Origin: Planctomycetia bacterium
Lineage (GTDB): Bacteria; Planctomycetota; Planctomycetia; Pirellulales; UBA1268
Length of the DNA stretch: 13,274 nt
Assembly: GCA_009919445.1 (NCBI GenBank)
Contig: RGBY01000049.1
Coordinates: 1 to 13,274, forward strand
Direction of reading: 5' to 3'
Shown piece by piece: positions 6,331 through 13,274 of the stretch. How positions within the stretch are numbered: position 1 is the first letter of the stretch; each line of letters starts with the position of its first letter. Below the pieces are notes generated by a model. The model did not search any database, had not been told where the DNA came from, and saw only the letters and a list, made by a program, of their open reading frames with translations. The position numbers were made by a program, and so were the translations under genes.

Positions 6331-7557
6331 TCAGCGACTGGTACGAGGCAGGGGCAGCACGGAAAGCAGCCAGGCCGTCATTGGCGTGCCCGGCACGGCT
6401 GGCGGCGCCGTCCCTGACAGAAGCCAGGCCAGCCGGTCAAGTGATGCCTCACCAACCGGCTCCTTCACCAGCGGCAACCCCTGCGACTCAACCAGGCAAC
6501 CTGCCTGCTGAGGCAACGCCCGCAATCGCACGCCTGAGGCATCAATCGTCACCCGGCAGCCAAGTCGTTCAAAGTCCCGAAACCCGCCATTGAGTGGATC
6601 CCGGAAAGCCGTCGCCGGCCGACAGCCCATGATGCTCACCAGGCCCTCAAGCCAGGCCTGATCAACCCCGCCTCGAGGTGCCGTGCAGACGCAGTCAACG
6701 GCCGACAATCTGCTGCCAGCCCAAACGAGTTCCTCCACCGAGATGCTGGCAAGGCCTTCCAGGGAATTCGGCAGACTGGCTGTCATCTGGGCAAGGTCAA
6801 CCTGCGTGATCGTTCCGGCTGCTTCCCCTGACCAGTGACCACCCGCCAAGGCGGCCTGCAACCGGCCCTCAATCAAAGCTTGCTGCCCCAGTTTCCATTG
6901 TCCCAAGAACAACTCACCGCAGGCTGCAGCCACAATCGCTGCGGGCATGGCCTGCGAAAGACTGGCCTCGACCTCAAGTCGCTCGGCGGTGGGCACACTG
7001 CCGGGAGCCTCCGCCTGTGTCCGCACGATTCGCAACTCGTCAGCAGGCATCCCTACCGAAAAGATTCGCACGGCCCGGCCCGTTCCGGCAGCAACGCACT
7101 CAACCCGCAACGGCCGATTGAGGTCCGCTGCCGATTCGGCCTGTCCCCACGACAGCTGGCCAATATCGAGCACGCAGTTCCGGTCAAACCCAGCTGGCTC
7201 ATTCAGCCAGCGACGAATCACGGCGACAACGAGTGGAACCGTTTCCGGCGTGCAGGTCAGGGTTTCAAGACGGAGCCTGATTTCATCGGGAGTCGTCTCT
7301 ACTTCAACTGCTGGCAGATTCGTTCCACCAATCTGAACACCGCTGAGGCGGAAACATCCAGGCTGTGGATGGGTGAGCTGTTCGATGGTGACGGTCGTTC
7401 CCAGCAGCTTAGCTGCAGCATTCGCCACCGCCGCGCGATGGGCTGCAGACGACCTCTGCACCGCCCAGGTCACCAGCCCCACAGCAGGAAAGAGGCACAG
7501 CAGCACGAAGGCTGTCCGCACCCGCCAGAGCCTTGCAACCGACTGTTCGACGAACAT
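6331..7557 (-). CDS. Single-span membrane-anchored protein, AsmA-like N-terminus, function unknown
   Basis: 408 residues that I cannot assign to a named family. One transmembrane segment at about 15-33 is preceded by R9, R12 and R14, predicting a cytoplasmic N-terminus and a periplasmic body of about 370 residues. Just after the membrane span, residues 43-85 read like an AsmA/TamB-type start: a short helix, LLGTTVTIEQL, then LSGVQIGG and alternating hydrophobic strands. The body is strand-rich and contains eleven cysteines, including a CVC pair. AsmA-like proteins work in envelope lipid transport or outer-membrane assembly; that role here is inference. The start has AAAGGTGA 6 nt upstream and lies 46 nt after the aroC stop, suggesting co-transcription with aroC. 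A lineage-restricted envelope protein is equally possible. Confidence 0.75.
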   Translation of the reverse strand: MFVEQSVARLWRVRTAFVLLCLFPAVGLVTWAVQRSSAAHRAAVANAAAKLLGTTVTIEQLTHPQPGCFRLSGVQIGGTNLPAVEVETTPDEIRLRLETLTCTPETVPLVVAVIRRWLNEPAGFDRNCVLDIGQLSWGQAESAADLNRPLRVECVAAGTGRAVRIFSVGMPADELRIVRTQAEAPGSVPTAERLEVEASLSQAMPAAIVAAACGELFLGQWKLGQQALIEGRLQAALAGGHWSGEAAGTITQVDLAQMTASLPNSLEGLASISVEELVWAGSRLSAVDCVCTAPRGGVDQAWLEGLVSIMGCRPATAFRDPLNGGFRDFERLGCRVTIDASGVRLRALPQQAGCLVESQGLPLVKEPVGEASLDRLAWLLSGTAPPAVPGTPMTAWLLSVLPLPRTSR

Positions 7558-7603
7558 CCCTGTTCACCTTTCACTGCCGAAACCCAACCACGCTGCAGCT
7601 AAT

Positions 7604-8743
7604 TCACCGGCTGGCAGCCAGTTCACCATAGAGCCGCCACCGCGCCTGCATCTCTTCGATGCTGTCTCCGCCAAACTTGTCGACCAGGGCCGCCGCCACG
7701 GTAAAGGCAACGACACTCTCGATAATCACACTGCAAGCACTGACGGCACAAACATCACTCCGCTCGTAGGCAGCTGCCTCCGGCTGCTTCGTTGTGAGGT
7801 TGACCGAGTCGAGTGGCTTCCGCAGGGTGCTGATCGGCTTCATGGCTGCGCGAACGACGAGAGGCTGGCCATTTGTCATGCCGGCCTCCAGCCCACCCGC
7901 GTTGTTTGTCGGTCGGACAAACCCAAGGTTCGGTCCAGACCGCTGGGCCTCGACATAGTGGATTGGATCATGAACCTCTGAACCCCGCCGGCGTGCCGTT
8001 TCAAAACCCATCCCAATTTCGACACCCTTGATTGCCTGCACAGCCATCACCGCCTGGGCAAGCTGGCCATCAAGTTTCCGATCCCATTGGGCGTGTGTTC
8101 CGAGGCCAATCGGTAACCCCTCAACCCGAACCTCAACCACACCACCAAGGGTATCGCCTTCTTTCCCAACCCGATCAATCAGGTCGGTCACCTCGTGATC
8201 ACGCTCAGGGTGAAGCGAGTAGATCTGACTGCTATCGCGGAGTTTGCGAAGGTCAGGCAGCGTGCCTTCCCGATCACCCAGCACGACACCACCGAGTTCG
8301 GTCACCCAGCCGCCCACCTCGATCCCAAACACAGCAAGCAATTGTCGAGCCAGGCCACCGACAGCCACACGCGCCGCTGTCTCTCGAGCACTGGCCCGCT
8401 CAAGGACTGCCCGCACGCCCCCAAGATGCTTGACTGCGCCCGGTAGATCAGCATGCCCGGGCCGAGGCCGCTCGACATCCTCGAGTTTCTCGAGTTTGGC
8501 ATCGCGGTTGATGACCTGCAGGGTCAGCGGACTGCCCAGCGTTGCCCCCCGCCAAAGACCGGAGAGAAAACTGACCGTGTCGGTCTCAATCCGCTGTCGC
8601 CCACCCCGACCATACCCACCCTGCCGCCGCCTGAGTTCGGCGTCAATCACGTCGGTATCAACGGTCAGGCCAGCAGGAAACCCATCCACCAATGCCGTCA
8701 GAGCAGGCCCATGAGATTCACCAGCAGTCCAGTAACGCAACAT
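7604..8743 (-). CDS. aroC: Chorismate synthase
   Basis: Last step of the shikimate pathway: converts 5-enolpyruvylshikimate-3-phosphate to chorismate with reduced FMN as cofactor. 379 residues, within the family's usual length. Motifs: GESHG 8-12 (catalytic H11), GGYGRGGRQRIETD 42-55, RPGHADLPG 94-102 (second catalytic H97), RASARETAARVA 117-128, then KGVEIGMGFE, the NNAGGLEAGMTNGQP loop and MKPISTL. The ATG opens directly on the conserved LRYWTAGESHG, so the start is firm although the ribosome site is weak. It follows purC by 104 bp, with a nested hairpin between them, and precedes the AsmA-like gene by 46 bp. No other aromatic pathway genes are in the window. Confidence 0.98.
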   Translation of the reverse strand: MLRYWTAGESHGPALTALVDGFPAGLTVDTDVIDAELRRRQGGYGRGGRQRIETDTVSFLSGLWRGATLGSPLTLQVINRDAKLEKLEDVERPRPGHADLPGAVKHLGGVRAVLERASARETAARVAVGGLARQLLAVFGIEVGGWVTELGGVVLGDREGTLPDLRKLRDSSQIYSLHPERDHEVTDLIDRVGKEGDTLGGVVEVRVEGLPIGLGTHAQWDRKLDGQLAQAVMAVQAIKGVEIGMGFETARRRGSEVHDPIHYVEAQRSGPNLGFVRPTNNAGGLEAGMTNGQPLVVRAAMKPISTLRKPLDSVNLTTKQPEAAAYERSDVCAVSACSVIIESVVAFTVAAALVDKFGGDSIEEMQARWRLYGELAASR

Positions 8744-8779
8744 CAGCAGGCCATTCCATCAGGGGGTGTAACAGAGCAG

Positions 8780-8805
8780 GGGGTCAGCCTGACAGGACAG
8801 ACCCC
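8780..8805 (-). terminator. Nested hairpin between purC and aroC
   Basis: GGGGTC and GACCCC arms (6 bp) enclose 14 nt that contain a further small CCT/AGG stem. It lies in the 104-bp purC-aroC gap. No U run follows, so it is either a weak attenuator or a leader structure. Confidence 0.3.
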
Positions 8806-8847
8806 AACCGGGACCACCCTGAGTTTAGTCGGCAAAACGGTCTCGCC

Positions 8848-9789
8848 CTAGACCGACTCGCAGACACCGGCAGGTAGGCAACCGGTCAGCCGACGGCAGA
8901 CCTCGAGATATTTTGAGCGTGTTCCGCTGACAATTTCGGGAGGCAGGGCAGGGGGGGGGCTTGCCCGATCCCAGGCGCAAGAAGCCAAGTAATCTCGGAC
9001 AAACTGCTTGTCGAACGAGTCGGGGACTTGTCCCTTGCCGACCGCTTCGGCGGGCCAGAAGCGGGAACTGTCAGGAGTCAGTACCTCGTCAACCAGCAGC
9101 AGTTCTCCCGCCGCATCATGGCCCCATTCGAATTTTGTGTCAGCCAGCACAATGCCCCGCTCGGCCGCAACTGCTGCGGCAGCTGTATAGACCGCCAGGC
9201 TGCGGTCCCGCAGCACCGTTGCCTGCGTTTCCCCTAAGGCGGCCACCATGGTCTCGAAGGGCACGTTTTCATCGTGCCCTTCAGTGGCCTTCGTGGCCGG
9301 CGTAAAAATTGGCTCTGGCAGGCGATCCCCTGGGGCAAGACCGGCCGGCAGTGGCACGCCACAAACCGTTCCCGATGCCTGGTACTCAGCCAACCCCGAA
9401 CCGGCCAGATAGCCACGCACCACACATTCAAACGGCACTACCGTGGCAGCGGTAACCAGCATGGAGCGGCCACGCAGAGGCTCTTGATCAATTTCAGGTG
9501 GTAGCCCCATCGCTGACACGTCTGTTGTCAACAGGTGATGGGACACCGGCTTCGGTAGCTCGGCCAGCCAGTTAAACCAAAAAGCCGAGACTGTCGTGAG
9601 CACCTTGCCCTTGTCAGGGATCGGTGTGGGCAAAACCCAGTCGAAGGCACTGATGCGATCGGTGCTGATAATCAGAAGGCGGGGGCCGGCAGGTGTGTCG
9701 AGACGATAGCAGTCTCGTACCTTGCCGCGTAATGGCGGGCCCAGCGGAAGGTTGGTCTCTTGCAACGGCTCTGAAGCTGTAGATGTCAT
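8848..9789 (-). CDS. purC: SAICAR synthase (phosphoribosylaminoimidazole-succinocarboxamide synthase)
   Basis: Purine pathway ligase joining CAIR and aspartate with ATP to give SAICAR, cytoplasmic. 313 residues from ATG 9789, matching the longer, yeast Ade1-like form of the family. Motifs: GKVRDCY 22-28, STDRISAFD 42-50, DKGKVLT 59-65, VVRGYLAGSG 123-132, TPATKATEGHDEN 163-175, LADTKFEWG 215-223 and LVDEVLTPDSSRFWP 232-246. A GTG six codons earlier (9807) is an in-frame alternative with GGAG 11 nt upstream. The gene carries a C9 run (8951-8959) near the 3' end within SPPPALPP; the frame through it is intact. It lies 71 nt after dnaE2 and could be on the same transcript, though no functional link is expected. 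Confidence 0.97.
   Translation of the reverse strand: MTSTASEPLQETNLPLGPPLRGKVRDCYRLDTPAGPRLLIISTDRISAFDWVLPTPIPDKGKVLTTVSAFWFNWLAELPKPVSHHLLTTDVSAMGLPPEIDQEPLRGRSMLVTAATVVPFECVVRGYLAGSGLAEYQASGTVCGVPLPAGLAPGDRLPEPIFTPATKATEGHDENVPFETMVAALGETQATVLRDRSLAVYTAAAAVAAERGIVLADTKFEWGHDAAGELLLVDEVLTPDSSRFWPAEAVGKGQVPDSFDKQFVRDYLASCAWDRASPPPALPPEIVSGTRSKYLEVCRRLTGCLPAGVCESV
8951..8959. repeat. G9/C9 homopolymer inside purC
   Basis: Nine consecutive G on the plus strand, reading as C9 in purC and encoding part of a proline run (residues about 277-279). It is the longest G/C homopolymer noticed in the window and a potential slippage point. Confidence 0.8.
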
Positions 9790-9860
9790 GTCCGTTTTGT
9801 ACGCCACCGGGCCAATGGCTCCAAGCCGCCCCTCGAAAAGACAGGTGTCCCGGTACTGCC

Positions 9861-12800
9861 TCAGCAGAAATCCCTGGACATGCAGGGGAGGCCCGCCAAG
9901 TCAGGCGGTCTCCGACTCGATTCCTGCCAACCGGCCAATCGTGTAGCCAGCAGATGCACAACAGCCCCACGGCGTTGCACCCGGCCCTCCACGACTATCA
10001 CTGTGGCCCGTCTGTCCTGCGGACCACAGCGTTCCCAGACGACTGGCCGCACCACCACATTGACCCCTCCGCTTTCATCTTCAATCGACAAAAAAAGCGT
10101 GCCACTGGCAGTTGCCGGTCGCTGCCGCGACAAGACAAGCCCGGCCACCTTCACCCGTCTTCCCTCTGGAAGTGCGGTGGCAACGGCGGCCGTTACCGCT
10201 CCTTGCTCGGCCAATCGGCTCCGTACGAACTCCAATGGGTGAGCCGTGAGCGATAGCCCACCGGTTTGATAGTCATCGAGTACTTCTTCCAGCGGCGTCG
10301 CCAGCGGCAGCTCTTCATCTCTGGAGTCATCTCTGGCTTCATCTCTGGCTTGATGGGTTCGCTCTTGCGGCTGGCTCTTCTCAATCTGCTCAAACAGCGG
10401 CATGCTGCCCGGTGCTGGCAACTGCCGCAATGACTCCCAGACCGCCTGCCGCCGATTGCTTGCCAAGGCCTTGCATGCTCCTGCTCGGGCAAGGTGAGAC
10501 ACCTCGTCACGGGCCAGCCGACACCGCCTGACAAGATCAGCCATGCTGGCATAAGGACCAGCCTGTCGCACCTCTACAATCCGCCGGCCGACCGCTTCCC
10601 CCAAGCCATGCACCTGCTCAAGCCCCAGTCGTACCGCCGGTGCGGCTCCCTCATCAGCAGTTTGAGTCCTCTCCAGCGAGGCATGCCAACCGCTCCGCTG
10701 CACGCAGGCCGGCAGGATTACCACCCCATGCTCGCGGGCATCTCGCACCAGTTGTGCTGGGGCATAAAAACCCATTGGCTGACTTCCCAAGAGAGCCGCC
10801 GTAAAAGCAGCCGGATGATGCCGTTTCAGCCACGCCGAGACATACACCAGCAGGGCGAAGCTGGCTGCATGCGACTCGGGAAAACCATATTCGCCAAAGC
10901 CCTTGAGCTGACGAAAGACCTGCTCGGCAAAGGTTGCCGACAACCCTCGAGCCAGCATCCCGTCAATCAGTCGGCGATGGAATGCATCGATCACCCCGGG
11001 CCGCCGCCAAGCCCCCATCGCCCGCCGCAGCTGGTCGGCCTCTCCCGGCGTAAAGCCGGCCGCCACCACAGCCAGCCGCATCGCCTGCTCTTGAAAGAGG
11101 GGGACGCCTAACGTTTTCTCCAATACCTCACGAATCGCTGGGGTGGGGTAGTGCACCGGTTCATCCCCTTCACGACGGCGGAGATAGGGATGGACCATGT
11201 CACCCTGGATCGGCCCGGGCCGCACAATCGCCACCTCAATGACCAGATCGTAGAAGCACGCTGGCTTCAGACGTGGCAGCATGCTTCGCTGGGCCCGGCT
11301 TTCAATTTGAAACACCCCAACGGTGTCGGCCTGCGAGATCATCTCGTAAACAGCCGGATCTTCTGCTGGCACAGAAGCCAGAGTCAGCCTTGGCCCACCC
11401 GCCTGCTCCACTAAGGCAAACGCACGGCGGATCGCCGAGAGCATGCCAAGCGCCAGGCAGTCAACTTTGAGAATGCCGAGTTCATCGAGGTCGTTTTTGT
11501 CCCACTGAATGACTGTCCGACCATCCATGCTGGCAGGCTGAATCGGCACCAGTTCGCAGAGATCACCACGGGTCATCACCATGCCACCAACATGCTGTCC
11601 CAGATGCCGAGGAAAGCCGACCAGCTGCCCCACCAGCGTCACCAGCCGACTGCCAGCCTCACTTTCAGGATCAAGGCCTGCCTCTGCCAGCCGAACAGGC
11701 AGCTGCTCCAGCCCATCCCCAGCATCAAGCACCCGGGCCAGTCGGTCGACCCGGTCGAGTGAAACACCAAGCACCTTGGCCAAATCTCGAACCGCCGACC
11801 GCAGTCGATAACAAATCACCTCGGCGGTCATTGCTGCCCGCATGCGGCCATAGGTGGCATAGAGATACTGCAACACCTCCTCGCGTCGCTGATGCTCAAA
11901 ATCAACGTCGATGTCAGGAGCCTCTTGCCGTTCACGGCTGACAAATCGTTCAAAGAGAACACTCATCCGAGCCGGGTCGACCGAGGTGATACCGAGGCAA
12001 TAACAGATGGCTGAGTTGGCGGCCGACCCTCGCCCCTGGCAGAGAATGCCCCGACGGCGGGCAAACCGCACCATGTCAAAAACGGTCAGGAAATAGGCCT
12101 CGTAGCCGAGTTCAGCCACCAATCCCAGTTCATGCTCAAGCAGATCACTCACCTTGGCAGGCACCCCATCGGGATACCGCTGCCGGGCTCCCTTCCAGCT
12201 CAGGTCACGCAGGTAGGCCGCCGGGGTTGTCCCTGCCGGCACAATCGCGTCTGGATATTCATACTGAAGTTCATCGAGCGAGAACTGGCAGCGGTCGGCT
12301 ATCTCAAGCGTGCGGGCCACTGCCCCAGGAAGGGCTGCAAACTTTTCCGTGAGGCAGCTCACTTCGTGCAGGTGTCGTTCGCCATTGCTAAGCAGCCGAT
12401 CACGAACGGCTTCAATCGTGTCTCCGCAACGAACGGCAGCCAACGCATCGTGCAGCGGCTGCCGGCTCCGCTCGTGATAGCGAACGTCACCTGCGGCAAC
12501 CAGCGGCAGGCCGGTCTGCCGGCCTAGTTGGGCATAGAAGGCCAGCCGTTCCTGGTCGTCTCCTTCTCGGGCCACTTCGGCCAGTCCAACCAGCCGATCC
12601 CCCAGCCGCTCTCGCCAGTTTTCGATCGCCTCGACAGCTCGGTCTTCCCGGTCGAGCAACCAGGCCAACGGCAGCCCCGCCAGCAGCCCCTCGGAATGGT
12701 CCGCCAGTTCATCTGCTGTCAGCCGACAGCGGCCAGCACGATCATCCGGCTGGAGTGCAGCCCCACCACCACGATGCCACGCCAGCGGCGGCAGGTCCTG

Positions 12801-13118
12801 CTTCATGAGGCCAGCTGTCAACAGCCGGCAGAGATTGGCATACCCGATCTGGTTAGTGACCCAGAGAACCAGTGGCGCCGCATCATCTGGCTCGACTACC
12901 GCGCCGACAATGAGTTTGATGCCAGCATCTTTGGCAGCCGCATGTGCCCGAACAATGCCTGACAGGCTGGCCCGATCGGTGATGGCCACCGCTGCATAGC
13001 CAAGCAGAGCGGCCTGGGCGACCAGTTCTTCTGGATGAGACGCTCCTTGCAGGAATGAAAAATTGCTTGTGCAGTGAAGCTCGGCATAGCCATCACGCAA
13101 CGGGGTTCTGATACCCAT
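9861..13118 (-). CDS. dnaE2: Error-prone DNA polymerase III alpha subunit DnaE2
   Basis: Translesion C-family polymerase that acts with ImuB (and usually ImuA or ImuA') in damage-induced mutagenesis. 1085 residues, normal for DnaE2 and shorter than replicative DnaE. PHP domain about 8-220: LHCTSNFSFLQGAS at 14-27 keeps one histidine but not the HxH pair, suggesting no proofreading. Polymerase core: GRGSAANSAICYCLGIT 362-378, PDIDVDFE 401-408 (catalytic D402, D404), FPRHLGQHVGG 502-512, KVDCLALGML 551-560 (D553), GVFQIESRAQRSM 601-613, and GFGEYGFPESHAASFALL at 740-757. Helix-hairpin-helix GLEQVHGLGEAVG 832-844; OB fold about 988-1062. A charged linker at 912-938 includes three ARDE-like repeats. 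GAAGGGAAG lies 8 nt before the ATG. It follows imuB by 45 nt, the usual cassette order. Confidence 0.97.
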   Translation of the reverse strand: MGIRTPLRDGYAELHCTSNFSFLQGASHPEELVAQAALLGYAAVAITDRASLSGIVRAHAAAKDAGIKLIVGAVVEPDDAAPLVLWVTNQIGYANLCRLLTAGLMKQDLPPLAWHRGGGAALQPDDRAGRCRLTADELADHSEGLLAGLPLAWLLDREDRAVEAIENWRERLGDRLVGLAEVAREGDDQERLAFYAQLGRQTGLPLVAAGDVRYHERSRQPLHDALAAVRCGDTIEAVRDRLLSNGERHLHEVSCLTEKFAALPGAVARTLEIADRCQFSLDELQYEYPDAIVPAGTTPAAYLRDLSWKGARQRYPDGVPAKVSDLLEHELGLVAELGYEAYFLTVFDMVRFARRRGILCQGRGSAANSAICYCLGITSVDPARMSVLFERFVSRERQEAPDIDVDFEHQRREEVLQYLYATYGRMRAAMTAEVICYRLRSAVRDLAKVLGVSLDRVDRLARVLDAGDGLEQLPVRLAEAGLDPESEAGSRLVTLVGQLVGFPRHLGQHVGGMVMTRGDLCELVPIQPASMDGRTVIQWDKNDLDELGILKVDCLALGMLSAIRRAFALVEQAGGPRLTLASVPAEDPAVYEMISQADTVGVFQIESRAQRSMLPRLKPACFYDLVIEVAIVRPGPIQGDMVHPYLRRREGDEPVHYPTPAIREVLEKTLGVPLFQEQAMRLAVVAAGFTPGEADQLRRAMGAWRRPGVIDAFHRRLIDGMLARGLSATFAEQVFRQLKGFGEYGFPESHAASFALLVYVSAWLKRHHPAAFTAALLGSQPMGFYAPAQLVRDAREHGVVILPACVQRSGWHASLERTQTADEGAAPAVRLGLEQVHGLGEAVGRRIVEVRQAGPYASMADLVRRCRLARDEVSHLARAGACKALASNRRQAVWESLRQLPAPGSMPLFEQIEKSQPQERTHQARDEARDDSRDEELPLATPLEEVLDDYQTGGLSLTAHPLEFVRSRLAEQGAVTAAVATALPEGRRVKVAGLVLSRQRPATASGTLFLSIEDESGGVNVVVRPVVWERCGPQDRRATVIVVEGRVQRRGAVVHLLATRLAGWQESSRRPPDLAGLPCMSRDFC
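10314..10349 (-). repeat. Three tandem 12-bp units in the DnaE2 linker
   Basis: Units on the coding strand: GCCAGAGATGAA, GCCAGAGATGAC, TCCAGAGATGAA, differing at two positions in all. They encode ARDE-ARDD-SRDE (residues 924-935) between the helix-hairpin-helix and OB domains. The AGA and GAT codons are AT-richer than most of the gene. Confidence 0.9.
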
Positions 13119-13163
13119 CGTCTTTGCTTCCCTTCATTCTGCTACCGGCTACTCTCCGGAACG

Positions 13164-13274
13164 TCACCCGAAGGTGCCATGCAAAAACCAGCTCTGCCGA
13201 CGCAGCCCACGAAACAACCAAAACCGCCCGCCGGTGTCGGTTTCGACGATGTAATAGTCCCGTCGCAGCGTCGG
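13164..13274 (-). CDS. imuB: ImuB, Y-family-like polymerase protein (C-terminal 36 residues only)
   Basis: The frame is open from the right edge to a TGA at 13164-13166. It ends RRDYYIVETDTGGRFWLF ... WFLHGTFG. This matches the conserved ImuB/DnaE2-associated Y-family tail (RDYY-VET--G-R-W-F and WFLHG-F at the very end). ImuB is a catalytically inactive Y-family relative that links DnaE2 to the beta clamp. The stop lies 45 nt before dnaE2, as expected for an imuA-imuB-dnaE2 type cassette. The polymerase body, the clamp-binding motif and any imuA or lexA gene lie beyond the window, so activity cannot be judged. Confidence comes from the tail motif together with the neighbour. Confidence 0.88.
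   Translation of the reverse strand, partial: PTLRRDYYIVETDTGGRFWLFRGLRRQSWFLHGTFG

Noticed and set aside
6835..7602. 255-residue plus-strand frame opposite the AsmA-like gene
   Set aside because: The minus-strand frame is longer, has a good ribosome site and a coherent membrane anchor; the plus frame has neither.
1..13274. CRISPR array, tRNA or rRNA gene, insertion sequence or phage gene
   Set aside because: No regularly spaced repeats, clover-leaf-like sequences, transposase or integrase motifs, or terminal inverted repeats were seen; gene content is core chromosomal.

Overview
This is a GC-rich bacterial chromosome segment in which every gene I can support lies on the minus strand, so it reads from right to left. 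The gene set and several protein details suggest a planctomycete, possibly of the Pirellulales type: rpsO-pnp followed by a soluble NtrB-like kinase and a sigma-54 activator, an ImuB/DnaE2 mutagenesis pair, and an AsmA-like membrane-anchored protein of unknown role. This assignment rests on recalled family resemblance, not a search.

Right to left: (1) the last 36 codons of imuB and a complete dnaE2, the translesion polymerase pair of the SOS mutasome; (2) purC (purine synthesis) and aroC (chorismate synthase); (3) an uncharacterised single-span membrane protein with an AsmA-like start; (4) a membrane fatty acid desaturase behind a strong palindrome; (5) rpsO with its own promoter-like sequence and a structured leader; (6) pnp (polynucleotide phosphorylase), split into two reading frames by what looks like an internal loss of about 73 nt; (7) a 17-bp stem-loop, then a two-component pair: a soluble histidine kinase and an NtrC-type sigma-54 activator that runs off the left edge.

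The genes fall into probable transcription units. imuB-dnaE2 are spaced like an operon, and purC, aroC and the AsmA-like gene follow in the same direction with short gaps. The desaturase and rpsO each have upstream regions of about 180 bp with regulatory-looking structure. rpsO and pnp form the classic ribosomal protein/RNA decay pair, separated by a 360-bp leader. The kinase and activator form one unit.

I see no tRNA, rRNA, insertion sequence, CRISPR array or phage gene. The window is mostly conserved core genes. The clearest anomaly is the broken pnp. Others are the palindrome before the desaturase, the paired hairpins before rpsO, the GAFTDA variant in the sigma-54 activator, and a 12-bp triple repeat in the linker of DnaE2.
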